A stretch of 64,000 nt of DNA from Streptomyces griseoloalbus. Lineage in GTDB: Bacteria; Actinomycetota; Actinomycetes; Streptomycetales; Streptomycetaceae. The stretch spans positions 124,001 to 188,000 of the forward strand of contig BMUD01000004.1 of assembly GCA_014650015.1 (NCBI GenBank), read 5' to 3'. The notes under the pieces are model-generated. The model ran no database searches. It was not told the DNA's origin and saw only the letters and a list, made by a program, of their open reading frames with translations. The position numbers were made by a program, and so were the translations under genes. Within the stretch, counting starts at the first letter, position 1. Each line of letters opens with the position of its first letter. Positions 8,152 through 17,545 of this stretch are shown in pieces.

Positions 8152-9042
8152 ATGCGGATCGGACTGCTCGGCACCGGACCCTGGGCGCAGGTGGCACACG
8201 CCCCCGCGCTGAGCGGGCACAGGGACCTGGAGTTCACCGGCGTGTGGGGCCGCCGGCCCGACGCCGCCCGGGAGCTGGCCGACCTGCACGGCACCCGGGC
8301 CTACGACGACGTGGAGGCACTGTTCGCCGACGTGGACGCCGTCGCCGTCGCGCTGCCGCCGGCAGTGCAGGCGGAGCTGGCGGTGCGGGCGGCGCGGGCC
8401 GGATGCCATCTGCTCCTCGACAAGCCGCTGGCGCCGACGGTCGCGCAGGGGCGGGCGGTGGTCGAGGCGGCCGAGGAGGCCGGGATCGCCTCGGTGGTCT
8501 TCTTCACCACCCGCTTCCAGCCCGGACCCGAGGCATGGATCACCGAACAGGCCGGCACCGGCGGCTGGTTCACCGGGCGGGCGCAGTGGCTCGGGGCAGT
8601 GTTCACCGCCGAGGACAATCCCTTCGCGGCCTCGCCGTGGCGGCGGGAGAAGGGCGCCCTGTGGGACGTCGGCCCGCACGCCCTGTCCGTACTGCTTCCG
8701 GTGCTCGGCGACCCACGGCGGGTGACGGCGGCGGCATACGGCCCCGGTGACACCGTCCATCTCGTCCTCGACCATGTGAGCGGTGCGTCGAGCAGTCTCA
8801 CCCTGAGTCTGACCGCTCCCCCGGCCGCGGCCGGCGCCATGGTCGAACTCCGCGGCGAGGCGGGGGTCACGGTCCTCCCGCAGGCCACGCAGGGAGCGGT
8901 CCCGGCCCTCAGCCGGGCCCTGGACGCCCTCCTCGCCGCGGCCGGCACCGGCACTCCCCACGCCTGTGACGCCGCGTTCGCCCTCCGGGTCACGGAGATC
9001 CTCGCCACGGCGGAGACGCTGCTGCACAGCGGAGCGCGCTGA
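8152..9042 (+). CDS. Gfo/Idh/MocA-family oxidoreductase
   Basis: A 296-residue protein with an N-terminal Rossmann domain: G-L-L-G-T-G-P-W-A-Q near residue 4, and the family nucleotide motif, here L-L-L-D-K-P-L-A, near 88 (the usual E-K-P is D-K-P). A C-terminal alpha/beta domain contains W-D-V-G-P-H-A-L near 170, where the His is a typical catalytic-region residue. Such enzymes oxidise or reduce sugars and inositols with NAD(P). A decayed LacI gene diverges from it. A TTGACA hexamer at 8046-8051 could be a -35 element, but no good -10 box follows. Confidence 0.82.
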   Translation: MRIGLLGTGPWAQVAHAPALSGHRDLEFTGVWGRRPDAARELADLHGTRAYDDVEALFADVDAVAVALPPAVQAELAVRAARAGCHLLLDKPLAPTVAQGRAVVEAAEEAGIASVVFFTTRFQPGPEAWITEQAGTGGWFTGRAQWLGAVFTAEDNPFAASPWRREKGALWDVGPHALSVLLPVLGDPRRVTAAAYGPGDTVHLVLDHVSGASSSLTLSLTAPPAAAGAMVELRGEAGVTVLPQATQGAVPALSRALDALLAAAGTGTPHACDAAFALRVTEILATAETLLHSGAR

Positions 9043-9124
9043 CCGCGTGCCGCGGCCGGCCCGGAGGTTCGACCCCGGACCCGGGCCGGCGTCCCGGCCC
9101 GTCACCCCGGACCGGCTGCGGAAT

Positions 9125-9145
9125 GGAGCGCTTTCAACGCGCTCC
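9125..9145. promoter_or_regulatory. inverted repeat downstream of the oxidoreductase
   Basis: GGAGCGC and GCGCTCC (7-bp perfect arms) flank a 7-base spacer. It lies about 80 bases after the oxidoreductase stop. The sequence resembles a split LacI-type operator half-site pattern, but it could also be a weak hairpin terminator. Confidence 0.4.
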
Positions 9146-9323
9146 GTGTTCGCCCGGATCGGGCGCCTTAAGCCACCCTTAAAGGCCGGTTAAGCCCTCG
9201 TGGGCTCTTCGTCATTGTTTCAAGTAGGCCCAGGTCACAGCGGGTTGGGGACAAGTCGGACCATTGGCGGGGACCGTCGTGGTCCCTACCATCGAGAGCG
9301 CGCGCCGGTCCCGACCAACGACA

Positions 9324-9337
9324 TGAGAGCGCTCTCA
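9324..9337. promoter_or_regulatory. LacI-family operator candidate before the GH64 gene
   Basis: TGAGAGCGCTCTCA is a perfect 14-bp palindrome with a central CG step, 90 bases before the GH64 glucanase start. GAGCGCTC-type palindromes are the usual operators of sugar-responsive LacI regulators in Streptomyces (for example CebR). This suggests that glucan breakdown products relieve repression here. The regulator gene is not adjacent. Confidence 0.6.
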
Positions 9338-9427
9338 GCGCAGCAGGACGCGTCTCTGGTGTCCGTCCCTCCCCACGTCGGCCGGCGCGGTCCGAAAGCC
9401 GCACGAACACCCCAGGAGACCCCCCAC

Positions 9428-10633
9428 ATGACTCCTCGTCACCAGCGCACCCTCGGCCGCCGCAAGGTCCTCTTCGCCCTCGGCGGCGCCGCCGTGGCCG
9501 TCCCCGCCGCGGCAGCGCTCGCTCCGCACGCCCTCGCCGGGCAGTCCGACGGGCGGAAGGCCGCCGCGACGGCGGCGGGGCCCCTGCCGCTGACGATCGC
9601 CAACGACAGCGGTTCCTTCGGCAACGAGAACGTGCACCTCTACATCGTGGGCAACGCGGACGGCCGGCAGGTCCGCGTCACCCCGGAGGGGACCCTCGCC
9701 CCGATCGCCGCGTCGGACAACGGCCCCGACGGCTTCACCGACTACGCGATCAGCCTGGCCGGAAGCGGCGAGACGAAGCTGTCCCTGCCGTACATGTCCG
9801 GCCGGATCTACGTGTCCCTCGGCGAGAAGCTCAAGTTCAAGGCCGTCACGGACGGCAACGGCAACGCGGCGCTGCAGTACCCGGCCGGCTGGGTCACCTC
9901 GGACCCCAACTACGGCGTGCTGCACGACTGCGCGGAGTTCACGTACAACTCCTCGGGCATGTTCTGCAACACGACGATGGTCGACATGTTCAGCGTGCCG
10001 CTGAGCATCCGGCTGACGGGCGCCAAGGACCAGACGACGGGCACGGTGCGCGAGGGAGGCCGCGCCGCCGCGTTCGCCGCCGTCAAGGAGATGGAGGCGT
10101 TCTCCCGGCTCGTCGTGGACGACACCCGGATCATCGCCCCCGGCCACGGTCTGGACGCCGGTCTGTTCGCCGAGGACTACCTCGCCCCGTACATCGACGA
10201 GGTGTGGAGCACCTACACCGGCAAGGACCTCAAAATCACCACCAATGCCGGTACCTTCACCGGCCGGGTGCGCGGCGACCGGTTCACCTTCGACGGACCC
10301 GCCCAGGTCTCCTTCGGCAAGCCGTCCACGCGGGACGTCCTGTTCTGCGACGGTGCCCTCGCCGCCCCCAACGACGGCACCACCGGTCCGGTCGCCGCGG
10401 TGCTGGGCGCCGGCTTCAACCGCTCCACGCTCCTCAGCCACCCCGACCAGCCGACCACGGACCCCTCGGTCTTCTACGCGACCGAGCTCACCAACCACTA
10501 CTCCAAGGCCATGCACACGGCCACCGAGGACGGCAAGGCGTACGGCTTCGCCTTCGACGACGTGGCCGACTTCGCCTCGTACATCCAGGACACGGCCCCG
10601 ACGGGCCTGCGGCTGACGCTCTCGCCCTTCTAG
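9428..10633 (+). CDS. secreted GH64 endo-beta-1,3-glucanase
   Basis: The 401-residue protein matches glycoside hydrolase family 64 (laminaripentaose-producing beta-1,3-glucanases), with a thaumatin-like fold. Recognisable stretches include D-N-G-P-D-G-F-T-D-Y-A-I, S-G-R-I-Y-V-S-L-G, Y-G-V-L-H-D-C-A-E-F-T and the C-terminal Y-G-F-A-F-D-D-V. Residues 1-38 form a signal peptide with twin arginines (R-R-K-V-L) before a hydrophobic stretch ending A-L-A, suggesting Tat export. There is no carbohydrate-binding module. The ATG at 9428 was chosen because the signal peptide starts there; longer upstream reading is not conserved. It probably degrades fungal or laminarin-type glucan outside the cell. Confidence 0.9.
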   Translation: MTPRHQRTLGRRKVLFALGGAAVAVPAAAALAPHALAGQSDGRKAAATAAGPLPLTIANDSGSFGNENVHLYIVGNADGRQVRVTPEGTLAPIAASDNGPDGFTDYAISLAGSGETKLSLPYMSGRIYVSLGEKLKFKAVTDGNGNAALQYPAGWVTSDPNYGVLHDCAEFTYNSSGMFCNTTMVDMFSVPLSIRLTGAKDQTTGTVREGGRAAAFAAVKEMEAFSRLVVDDTRIIAPGHGLDAGLFAEDYLAPYIDEVWSTYTGKDLKITTNAGTFTGRVRGDRFTFDGPAQVSFGKPSTRDVLFCDGALAAPNDGTTGPVAAVLGAGFNRSTLLSHPDQPTTDPSVFYATELTNHYSKAMHTATEDGKAYGFAFDDVADFASYIQDTAPTGLRLTLSPF

Positions 10634-10670
10634 GGCCTGTCTGTCCTCGGGCGGGCCTCCCGGTGCGCTG

Positions 10671-10712
10671 CCCGGGCCGGCACTGCGGGAGCAGGTTTCC
10701 CGTCGGCCCGGG
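10671..10712. terminator. hairpin after the GH64 gene
   Basis: Outer arms CCCGGGCCG (10671-10679) and CGGCCCGGG (10704-10712) enclose an inner CGGGA/TCCCG stem, giving a two-step hairpin 38 bases after the glucanase stop. No U-run follows, as is usual in Streptomyces. Confidence 0.55.
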
Positions 10713-10859
10713 AAGGTACCCCGGCATCCAGGAGGCGGCCCTTCACCGCGGTGCCGCGGGCGTTCCGGATGCACGGCGGGCCCCCGCGTTGAATGGTGAT
10801 ATCGGACCCGATGACAGCACCGGGGCCGCAACAGCGATCCGGACCCGAGGAGCCAGAAG

Positions 10860-11066
10860 ATGTCGACGTCCCAGCCCGACGCGTCCCGGCAGCCCGAGGA
10901 CCGCGCCACCCCGGACAGCCTGCTCCACGCCCGCACCGGCACGGATGTGTCGCCGGAGGACCTGGTCCTCGCCTCGGGCAAGGACCTCACCCCGCAGAAC
11001 CTCGACTGGGCCCGGCGGAAGCTGGCCGAGGAGGGGCCCGCCGCCCTCGACAAGATCCTTCCCTGA
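10860..11066 (+). CDS. small hydrophilic hypothetical protein
   Basis: A 68-residue acidic protein without membrane segments. After a short disordered N terminus it shows a compact region with S-P-E-D-L-V-L-A-S-G-K-D-L-T-P and a helix W-A-R-R-K-L-A-E-E-G, ending A-L-D-K-I. I know of similar small Streptomyces proteins, but no function. A long bidirectional hairpin follows directly. The ATG is preceded by GAGGAGCCAGAAG. Confidence 0.55.
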   Translation: MSTSQPDASRQPEDRATPDSLLHARTGTDVSPEDLVLASGKDLTPQNLDWARRKLAEEGPAALDKILP

Positions 11067-11097
11067 GATTCCCGCAGGCCCTGCCGGTGGGGCAGGA

Positions 11098-11147
11098 CAC
11101 GGCGCCGCCGGTCCGGTGCGATGGTGCACCGGACCGGCGGCGCCGTG
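11098..11147. terminator. bidirectional terminator hairpin
   Basis: Two perfect 22-bp arms (11098-11119 and 11126-11147) with a 6-base loop lie between the convergent genes ending at 11066 and 11158. This is the strongest hairpin in the first third of the window and should stop transcription from both sides. Confidence 0.85.
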
Positions 11148-11157
11148 AGGGCTCGGC

Positions 11158-11646
11158 TCAGGTTCTGTCCTGATCGTCCGGGAGCGCCGTCTCGTCCTCG
11201 ATGACGTGTACGGCGGCCTCCTCGGCGCCGGCGGCCCCTCCGTCGATGCCGACGTCCTCGGCGACGCTCTCCTTGGTGGTGTCGGTGTGGGCGCCCTCGT
11301 CGGGGGCGACCAGGCGTCCGGCCCGGCCGGTGCCCGCCTCCGGGTCGACCGGCTCGCCCTCGCCGCCGGGAAGGTCGCCCACCTCGTCCCCGACGGGCAC
11401 GGACGCGTCCGGCACCTCCTGGGCCAGCCGTTCGTCGAGGGTCTCCCCGTCGTGCTGCTCGGCGGCCGTGGTGCCGTGCTTGGTGACGCCGAGCGGTTTC
11501 TCCGGCGGCGAGTAGCCCTCGTCGAGGGTGTCGTCGTAGGACCGTTCGTCGAGGGCGTCCTGCATGTCGAGCGGCGCGGCGTCCTCCTGCTCCTCGTTGC
11601 TCCCGGTGGGCTGGTACGCGTCGTCGGCCATCGGTTCGGTGCCCAT
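11158..11646 (-). CDS. DUF5709 domain-containing protein
   Basis: The 162-residue protein is strongly acidic and low in complexity, with the L-D-E-G-Y-S-P-P-E-K-P motif of DUF5709 near residues 40-52, an E-T-L-D-E-R-L-A-Q-E segment near 70 and several negatively charged repeats. It has no signal peptide or membrane helix and is predicted to be mostly disordered. The function is unknown. The ATG at 11646 follows GGGAGG. It lies 122 bases downstream of the orphan proteasome subunit on the same strand. Confidence 0.75.
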   Translation of the reverse strand: MGTEPMADDAYQPTGSNEEQEDAAPLDMQDALDERSYDDTLDEGYSPPEKPLGVTKHGTTAAEQHDGETLDERLAQEVPDASVPVGDEVGDLPGGEGEPVDPEAGTGRAGRLVAPDEGAHTDTTKESVAEDVGIDGGAAGAEEAAVHVIEDETALPDDQDRT

Positions 11647-11768
11647 GGCTGCCTCCCTGTCACGCTGCGTCGGCTCGTTCCTCCGCGGGTGTCAGATCCG
11701 CGTTTCCCGTCACGCGATCTCTAACCCAGTGCGCCGGACGACAGGGAGCGTCACGCGCGGTGCGGAGG

Positions 11769-12614
11769 TCACACGGGCGCGTTCGGCCCGTCCGGCCGGG
11801 ACTGCCGCCGCTCGACCACGGCGAGGCTCAGCCGCCGGGTCTCCGTTTCGGCGAGCCGCTCGTACCCGTCCCCGGTGATCACCGACACGACCGGGAAGAT
11901 GCGGCGGGCGACGTCCGGGCCACCGGTCGCGGAGTCGTCCTCGGCCGCGTCGTAGAGCGCCTCCAGGGCGACCAGGGCGGCCTCGTCGCGCGACATGTCC
12001 GGCCGGTGGAGCTTCTTCAGCGCTCCCCTGGCGTACGGCGATCCGGAGCCCTCCGCGTGGAAGCCGAACTTCTCGTAGCGGCCGCCGGCGGCGTCGAAGG
12101 AGAAGATGCGGCCCCGCGCGCCCGCGGGCGCGGTGGTGTCGTAGCCGGCGAGGAGTGGGACGACGGCGAGACCCTGCATGGCCTGGCCGAGGTTCTGGCG
12201 GATCATGGTGGCCAGCCGGGTCGCCTTCGCGGCGAGGGTCATGGGGATGCCCTCGATCTTCTCGAAGTGCGCGAGTTCGACCTGGTAGAGCCGCACCATC
12301 TCCAGGGCGATCCCCACGGTGCCGGCGATCGCGATCGCGGTGTGGTCGTCGGCGGGCAGCACCTTCTCCAGGTCGCGCTGGGCGATCAGGTTGCCCATCG
12401 TGGCTCTGCGGTCGCCGGCGATCAGCACGCCGTCGCGGTAGGTGAGGGCGAGGATCGTGGTGCCGTGCGGGCTCTCCGGGGCGCGGACCCCCTGGGGCAG
12501 GGTGCGTGTGCCCAGCAGCTCGGGGCGGTGGACCGCCAGGAACTCGGTGAAGGACGAGGTCCCCGGAGTGAAGAACTCCTCCCCCAGCCGCCCTTCGTGA
12601 TCGCTCCCCGCCAT
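11769..12614 (-). CDS. orphan 20S proteasome beta subunit paralogue
   Basis: The 281-residue protein has the exact length and architecture of actinobacterial PrcB. A 51-residue propeptide ends in P-H-G, followed by catalytic Thr1 (residue 52) in the T-T-I-L-A-L motif. Asp17 (G-D-R-R-A-T-M-G-N) and Lys33 (D-L-E-K-V) are present, so the N-terminal nucleophile site looks intact. S1-pocket position 49 is Val where PrcB normally has Ala. No alpha subunit, Pup, ligase or ATPase gene is adjacent, so it would have to assemble with an alpha ring encoded elsewhere. The ATG at 12614 was preferred to one 24 bases upstream because GAGGGGGAG precedes it. Confidence 0.88.
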   Translation of the reverse strand: MAGSDHEGRLGEEFFTPGTSSFTEFLAVHRPELLGTRTLPQGVRAPESPHGTTILALTYRDGVLIAGDRRATMGNLIAQRDLEKVLPADDHTAIAIAGTVGIALEMVRLYQVELAHFEKIEGIPMTLAAKATRLATMIRQNLGQAMQGLAVVPLLAGYDTTAPAGARGRIFSFDAAGGRYEKFGFHAEGSGSPYARGALKKLHRPDMSRDEAALVALEALYDAAEDDSATGGPDVARRIFPVVSVITGDGYERLAETETRRLSLAVVERRQSRPDGPNAPV

Positions 12615-12712
12615 GCCGCACTCCCCCTCGTCGCACATCCGCGTTCCGACAACCGAGTCCTACCTGGACCGGGCGCGCGGGAAACACCGCCGGCGGTACG
12701 GGGTGATCGCCG

Positions 12713-14209
12713 TCACCCTGCGGTGCCCGGACCGGGCGCGGGGGCGATACGCACCTGGAGGTCGCCGATCCGGTGGGCGGGCCAGGCACGGGCGTAGCCG
12801 GGCGGTGTACCGCCGGGGCCGGTGAGCGTGGCGACGGGGATGCGGTCGGCGGTGCGCAGGATCTCGGCGGCCGTGGTGTTCTCGTTGTTCCCGGCGGTCG
12901 CACCGGAGGAGCAGCCGGCGTAGTAGCCGACGGGAATGGCCTCGTGGCCGGTGATCAGACAGGGTGGGCGGACACCGAGCCGGTGCAGCCGGCCGGCCAT
13001 GCGGGCCCAGTCGCGGCGGCTGTCGGTGTTTCGGTCCACGGTGTGCACGAGGACGGCCAGCTGCACCGTCAGATGGCCGGCCAGCCCGAGCGCGACCAGG
13101 GCCCCGACGGTCGGCCGCCACCTCCCGCGCGGCGCTGTGAGCAGGTACCACAGCGCGTCGGCGACCGGGATCGCGAGCAGGGCGTAGGCGGGCTGGAGGA
13201 AGCGGGGCGCCGCGTATCCGATCATGAACAGGTACGGAAGTGCGGCGGTCGTGGCGCAGACCAGGGGCACCAGGGTGCACAGGGTGCGCCGGGCCCGCAC
13301 CGCGACGATCAGCCCGAGCACGGCGAGCACCGGCAGGACGAACCACCACAGGGTGATCACCGGGTGCGGCATCGGCCCCGTGCACGGACGGCACAGGGCA
13401 CGCCCGCCCAGGCTGCGCAGCTGGTCACCGACGGCGATCTGCACGCCGAGCCCGCCCTGGACGCGGGAGGCCTCGGCCAGCCGCTCCCCCAGGCCGCCGA
13501 ATCCGGCGTACGCCTCGATCACCCACTCGGCCGCGCCCGCCACGAGACCGCCGACGAGGGCGAGCAGCAGCCGCCCGTGCCGGCCCGCCAGGGCGAGGAC
13601 GAGGAGCGGGACCGCCACCCAGACGGCATCGGTGGGCCGCATCAAGGCCATGAGCACGGCCCCCGCCACGACGCCCCACAGCGGGCCGCCGGCCGAGCGG
13701 TCCACGCGGTGGCGCAGGAAGCAGCCGGTGGTGATCAGCGCGCCGGTGGCGACCCAGTAGTTGGGCATGGCCTGGGGACCGTAGAAGAGCGTCACCCACA
13801 GGGAGGCGAAGAAGGCCCCGGCGGTGACCAGGACCCGGGTCGGGAACAGGCCGCGCCAGGAGCGCAGGGCGAGGTAGAGGCCGAGCCCGGACAGTACGGC
13901 GAGATGGACGCGCAGCAGCACCGTGGACGAGGACCAGGACGCGACGGGCGCCACCAGCAGGGAGACGCCCCGCGAGCGGGGGGCGCTGAAGAAGGCGGCG
14001 GGGTGGTGGGAGGTGACCTGGCTGATGTAGACGATCTCGTCCCAGCCGAGGCCCAGCACCGGCCGGACGAGGGCGAGTTGGGCGAGGGTGAAGACGGCGG
14101 CCGGCACCGCGAACGGCCAGGCGCCGCGCGTGCGCCGGGAGGCGCCGGGCGCGGGCCGGTGTCCTGCTCGCCGGGTGCCGGCGAGGAGGGCACCGGTGCC
14201 GTCGGTCAT
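12713..14209 (-). CDS. multi-spanning membrane protein, GT-C glycosyltransferase-like
   Basis: A 498-residue integral membrane protein with about ten to twelve hydrophobic helices. The first periplasmic loop after helix 1 contains G-W-D-E-I-V-Y-I, the Asp/Glu motif expected of GT-C (ArnT/PMT-like) transferases using polyprenyl-phosphate sugars. A C-terminal soluble region begins near residue 400 and contains C-L-I-T-G-H-E-A and two Cys residues. The acceptor is unknown. The start at 14209 was chosen because upstream sequence is low-complexity and not membrane-like. No glycan genes flank it, and it runs in the same direction as the GH65 operon 176 bases upstream. Confidence 0.65.
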   Translation of the reverse strand: MTDGTGALLAGTRRAGHRPAPGASRRTRGAWPFAVPAAVFTLAQLALVRPVLGLGWDEIVYISQVTSHHPAAFFSAPRSRGVSLLVAPVASWSSSTVLLRVHLAVLSGLGLYLALRSWRGLFPTRVLVTAGAFFASLWVTLFYGPQAMPNYWVATGALITTGCFLRHRVDRSAGGPLWGVVAGAVLMALMRPTDAVWVAVPLLVLALAGRHGRLLLALVGGLVAGAAEWVIEAYAGFGGLGERLAEASRVQGGLGVQIAVGDQLRSLGGRALCRPCTGPMPHPVITLWWFVLPVLAVLGLIVAVRARRTLCTLVPLVCATTAALPYLFMIGYAAPRFLQPAYALLAIPVADALWYLLTAPRGRWRPTVGALVALGLAGHLTVQLAVLVHTVDRNTDSRRDWARMAGRLHRLGVRPPCLITGHEAIPVGYYAGCSSGATAGNNENTTAAEILRTADRIPVATLTGPGGTPPGYARAWPAHRIGDLQVRIAPAPGPGTAG

Positions 14210-14385
14210 CGTCCGTCCCTCGTCCCGCGCGTCATGGGTCCCGGCGGTCCACCGGCCGTGCGGTCCACGGACCGGGGGTGAAGGGAACCGGGCTTCCGGA
14301 GAACACGGACAAACTAACCCGCACGGGGCGGGCACGCAGGGCGGGATACGGCCAACCGCGTCACCCGCCCCGGTGCCCGCCACCG

Positions 14386-16740
14386 TCAGCGCGGGTGCGG
14401 TCCGCGGTGCGGGGGCTGCTCGGGGGCAGGGCGCGGCGTGGACGGCGGGACGGGCCGTTCGACGGGGGCGTCCTTGCGTACGGTCAGCTCGGTGCCGTGG
14501 TGACGGAGGGTCAGTGGGGGGCCGGAGCGCAGCGTGTACGTGGCCCGGTCGGGCGTGACCTCGACACGCAGGCACCGGCCGAGGAACCGCAGGGTGAAGG
14601 CCAGACGGCCGAGCCTCGACGGCAGCCGCGGGGTGAACCGGAGGCTGCCGTCGTCCCAGCGCATGCCGCCGAACCCGGCGACCAGCGCCGTCCAGGTGCC
14701 GGCCAGGGAGGCGATGTGCAGTCCGTCCCGGGTGTTGTGCTCCAGGTCCGCGAGGTCCATCAGGGCGGCCTCGGCGGTGTAGGCGTGGGCCAGGTCCAGG
14801 TGGCCGGTGCGGGCGGCCAGGACGGCCTGGACACAGGCCGACAGCGAGGAGTCCCGTACGGTCAGCGGCTCGTAGTAGGCGAAGTTGCGGGCGATCTGCT
14901 CCTCGTCGTGGTTGTCCTCGAAGAAGCCGGCGCAGGTGTGCATCGCCAGCACGAGGTCCGCCTGCTTGATCACCTGTTTGCGGTAGAGGTCGAAGTAGGG
15001 GAAGTGGAGCATCAGCGGGTACTGGTCGGGGCGGGTGCCGGCGAAGTCCCAGCGCTGGTAGCGGGTGAAGCCCGCGTGCTGTTCGTGTACGCCGAGTTCG
15101 TCGTTGTAGGGCAGGTGCACGGCCTCGGCTGCGTCCCGCCAGCCGGCGCTCTCCTCCTCGTCGACGCCGAGCTCCGCCGCCCGGTCGGGGTGGCGTTTGC
15201 AGGCGTCGGCGGCGGCCAGCAGGTTCGCCCGGGCCATGAGGTTGGTGTACGTGTTGTCGTCGGCGACGGCGCTGTACTCGTCCGGTCCGGTGACCCCGTC
15301 GATGTGGAAGACGCCCCGGTCGTCGTGGTGGCCGAGGGAGCGCCAGAGGCGGGCGGTCTCCACCAGCAGTTCCACGCCGGTGTCGTGTTCGAAGCGCTCG
15401 TCGCCGGTGGCCTGGACGTAGCGCACCGCGGCGTCGGCGATGTCGGCGTTGACGTGGAAGGCGGCGGTGCCGGCCGGCCAGTAGGCGGAGCCCTCCGAGC
15501 CCTCGATGGTGCGCCAGGGGAACGCGGCCCCGCGCAACCCGAGTTGGGTGGCGCGCTCACGGGCGACGGGCAGGGTGGTCTGCCGCCAGCGCAGCGCCTC
15601 GGCTGCGGCGTCCGGCGCGGTGCAGATCAGCAGGGGCAGTACGAAGACCTCGGTATCCCAGAAGGCGTGACCGTCGTAGCCGGAGCCGGTCAGTCCCTTG
15701 GCGGGTATCGCACGCCGTTCGGCGCGGGCGCCTGCCTGCAGGACGTGGAAGAGGGCGAAGCGGACGGCCTGCTGGATCTCCTCGTCGCCGTCGACCTCGA
15801 CGTCGGCGCGGGCCCAGAAGTCGTCGAGGTACGCCCGCTGTTCGTCGAGAAGCCCCTGCCAGCCGCTGTGCGCGGCGGCCGCCAGCGCCGCCTCCACCTG
15901 GTCGCTCATCGCGGGCCGGGAGCGGGCGCCGGACCAGCCGTGGGCGACCAGTTTCTCCACCCGCAGCCGCTGCCCCGGTTCCAGCACCGACGTGACGGTC
16001 AGCCGGGCCACGTCCACGTTGCTCTCGCAGCCGGTCGTGGTCCGTTCGGGGCCGTCGATGGTGTGGTCGGCGGCCACGGCGACCCGGAGGCCGCTGCGCC
16101 GGGTGCGGTGCACCAGGCGCAGCCGGTGGTCCTCGGCGACGTCCTCCTCCGGTTCCAGCGGGGACTTCAGGGCGCGCGCGGCGCGCGGGTCGCCGTCCGG
16201 TCCCGGCAGGCTCTCGTTGGCGACCAGCTCGGACTGCACCACCACGCGCGTCCGGCTGTCGACGGGCTCGACCTCGTAGGCGACGGCGGCGACGGCCCGC
16301 TGGGTGAGGGAGACGAGGCGGGTGGAGCGCACCCGGACCGTGGACCCGGCCGGGGAGGTCCATTCGCAGACCCGCTCGAGGACGCCCCGGCGCAGGTCCA
16401 GGGTCCGCTCGTGGCTGACGAGCCGCCCGTAGCGCAGGTCGAACGGTTCGTCGTCGACGAGCAGCCGGATCACCTTGCCATTGGTGACGTTGATGACCGT
16501 CTGGCCCGACTCCGGGTAGCCGTAGCCCGCCTCGGCGTAGGGCAGCGGGTGCAGTTCATGGACGCCGTTGAGGTAGGAGCCGGGCAGGCCGTGCGGTTCA
16601 CCCTCGTCGAGGTTGCCGCGCCAGCCGACATGGCCGTTGGACAGCGCGAACACGGACTCGCTCTGCGCGAGGACGCCGAGGTCCAGGCTGTGTTCGCGCA
16701 CGGTCCACGGTTCGACGGCGTACGCCCGCTGTGTGATCAC
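14386..16740 (-). CDS. GH65 glycoside hydrolase/phosphorylase
   Basis: The 784-residue protein matches glycoside hydrolase family 65 (maltose, trehalose and kojibiose phosphorylases and related hydrolases). It shows the N-terminal beta-sandwich (about 1-270), a helical linker and an (alpha/alpha)6 barrel with the F-W-D-T-E-V-F motif near 365, the catalytic acid in G-V-T-G-P-D-E-Y near 485, and a K-Q-A-D-L-V-L-A segment near 595 near the phosphate site. The GTG start overlaps the stop of the upstream HAD phosphatase-like gene by four bases. That pairing supports disaccharide phosphorolysis followed by beta-glucose-1-phosphate isomerisation. A proline-rich tail follows residue 755. Exact sugar not predictable. 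Confidence 0.88.
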   Translation of the reverse strand: MITQRAYAVEPWTVREHSLDLGVLAQSESVFALSNGHVGWRGNLDEGEPHGLPGSYLNGVHELHPLPYAEAGYGYPESGQTVINVTNGKVIRLLVDDEPFDLRYGRLVSHERTLDLRRGVLERVCEWTSPAGSTVRVRSTRLVSLTQRAVAAVAYEVEPVDSRTRVVVQSELVANESLPGPDGDPRAARALKSPLEPEEDVAEDHRLRLVHRTRRSGLRVAVAADHTIDGPERTTTGCESNVDVARLTVTSVLEPGQRLRVEKLVAHGWSGARSRPAMSDQVEAALAAAAHSGWQGLLDEQRAYLDDFWARADVEVDGDEEIQQAVRFALFHVLQAGARAERRAIPAKGLTGSGYDGHAFWDTEVFVLPLLICTAPDAAAEALRWRQTTLPVARERATQLGLRGAAFPWRTIEGSEGSAYWPAGTAAFHVNADIADAAVRYVQATGDERFEHDTGVELLVETARLWRSLGHHDDRGVFHIDGVTGPDEYSAVADDNTYTNLMARANLLAAADACKRHPDRAAELGVDEEESAGWRDAAEAVHLPYNDELGVHEQHAGFTRYQRWDFAGTRPDQYPLMLHFPYFDLYRKQVIKQADLVLAMHTCAGFFEDNHDEEQIARNFAYYEPLTVRDSSLSACVQAVLAARTGHLDLAHAYTAEAALMDLADLEHNTRDGLHIASLAGTWTALVAGFGGMRWDDGSLRFTPRLPSRLGRLAFTLRFLGRCLRVEVTPDRATYTLRSGPPLTLRHHGTELTVRKDAPVERPVPPSTPRPAPEQPPHRGPHPR

Positions 16741-17474
16741 TGCTCACCCCCGAGTTCGGCCAGGTCCGTCACGACCCGGTCGGCGCCGTGCGCGTACAGC
16801 GCGTCGGTCTGGCCCACCCGGTCCACGCCGACGACGTATCCGAAGTGCCCGGCGCGGCCCGCGTCCATGCCGGCCAGCGCGTCTTCGAACACGGCGGCCC
16901 GGGACGGCTCGACGCCGAGGTCCCGGGCGGCGGCGAGGAAGGTGTCGGGTTTCGGCTTCCCGGGCAGGCCGCGCTCGGCGGCGACCACACCGTCGACGCG
17001 CACGTCGAAGAGGTCCTCGGCACCGATCGAGCGCAGCACGTCACGGCAGTTGGCGCTGGAGGAGACGATCGCGGTGCGCAGTCCGCGGGCACGGACCGCG
17101 GCGAGATAGCGCAGGGTGCCGTCATAGGCCTGCACGCCGTCGGTACGGATCTTCTCCAGCAGCAGCTCGTTCTTGCGGTTGCCCAGGCCGTGCACGGTAC
17201 GGGCGTCGGGCGGGTCGTCGGGTTTTCCCTCGGGCAGTTCGATGGCGCGGGAGGCGAGGAAGGTGCGGACGCCGTCGGCGCGCGGGCGGCCGTCGACGTA
17301 CTCGTCGTAGTCGGCGTCGCCGAAGGGCCGGAAGGCTTCGCCGTCCCGCTCGCGGAGGAAGGCGTCGAACATCTCCTTCCAGGCGGCCGCGTGGACGACG
17401 GCCGTCTTCGTGACGACGCCGTCGAGATCGAAGAGGCAGGCGAGAATGTCATCGGGCAGACCCAGATCCGTCAT
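16737..17474 (-). CDS. HAD-family beta-phosphoglucomutase-like protein
   Basis: A 245-residue HAD hydrolase with motif I F-D-L-D-G-V near residue 15 (catalytic Asp-x-Asp), motif II S-S-S near 135, motif III Lys in P-G-K-P-K-P near 170 and motif IV F-E-D-A-L-A-G near 190. The beta-phosphoglucomutase-like fold and tight coupling (4-base overlap) to the GH65 gene suggest it converts beta-glucose-1-phosphate to glucose-6-phosphate. A trehalose- or sugar-phosphate phosphatase role cannot be excluded. It is transcribed divergently from the kinase gene at 17567. Confidence 0.85.
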   Translation of the reverse strand: MTDLGLPDDILACLFDLDGVVTKTAVVHAAAWKEMFDAFLRERDGEAFRPFGDADYDEYVDGRPRADGVRTFLASRAIELPEGKPDDPPDARTVHGLGNRKNELLLEKIRTDGVQAYDGTLRYLAAVRARGLRTAIVSSSANCRDVLRSIGAEDLFDVRVDGVVAAERGLPGKPKPDTFLAAARDLGVEPSRAAVFEDALAGMDAGRAGHFGYVVGVDRVGQTDALYAHGADRVVTDLAELGGEQ

Positions 17475-17545
17475 ACAGGACACCGTTCCCCGTGGGGCGC
17501 CGAACAGTGAGTGGCGCGGGCCACATGGCGGCAGGCCCCGGCCGC

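Noticed and set aside
9043-9120. tRNA-like GGTTCGACCCCGG segment
   Set aside because: No acceptor, D or anticodon stems can be formed around it.
10632-10645. Third copy of the palindromic repeat
   Set aside because: Only the first dozen bases resemble the element end; inner arms and right end are missing, so it is too weak to call.
11769-12614. Complete proteasome/Pup operon
   Set aside because: No prcA, pup, pafA, dop or mpa-like gene lies nearby; flanks are DUF5709 and a membrane protein.
14278-17109. Plus-strand open frame of over 900 codons
   Set aside because: It is the antisense shadow of the GH65 and HAD genes, whose catalytic motifs are clear on the minus strand.
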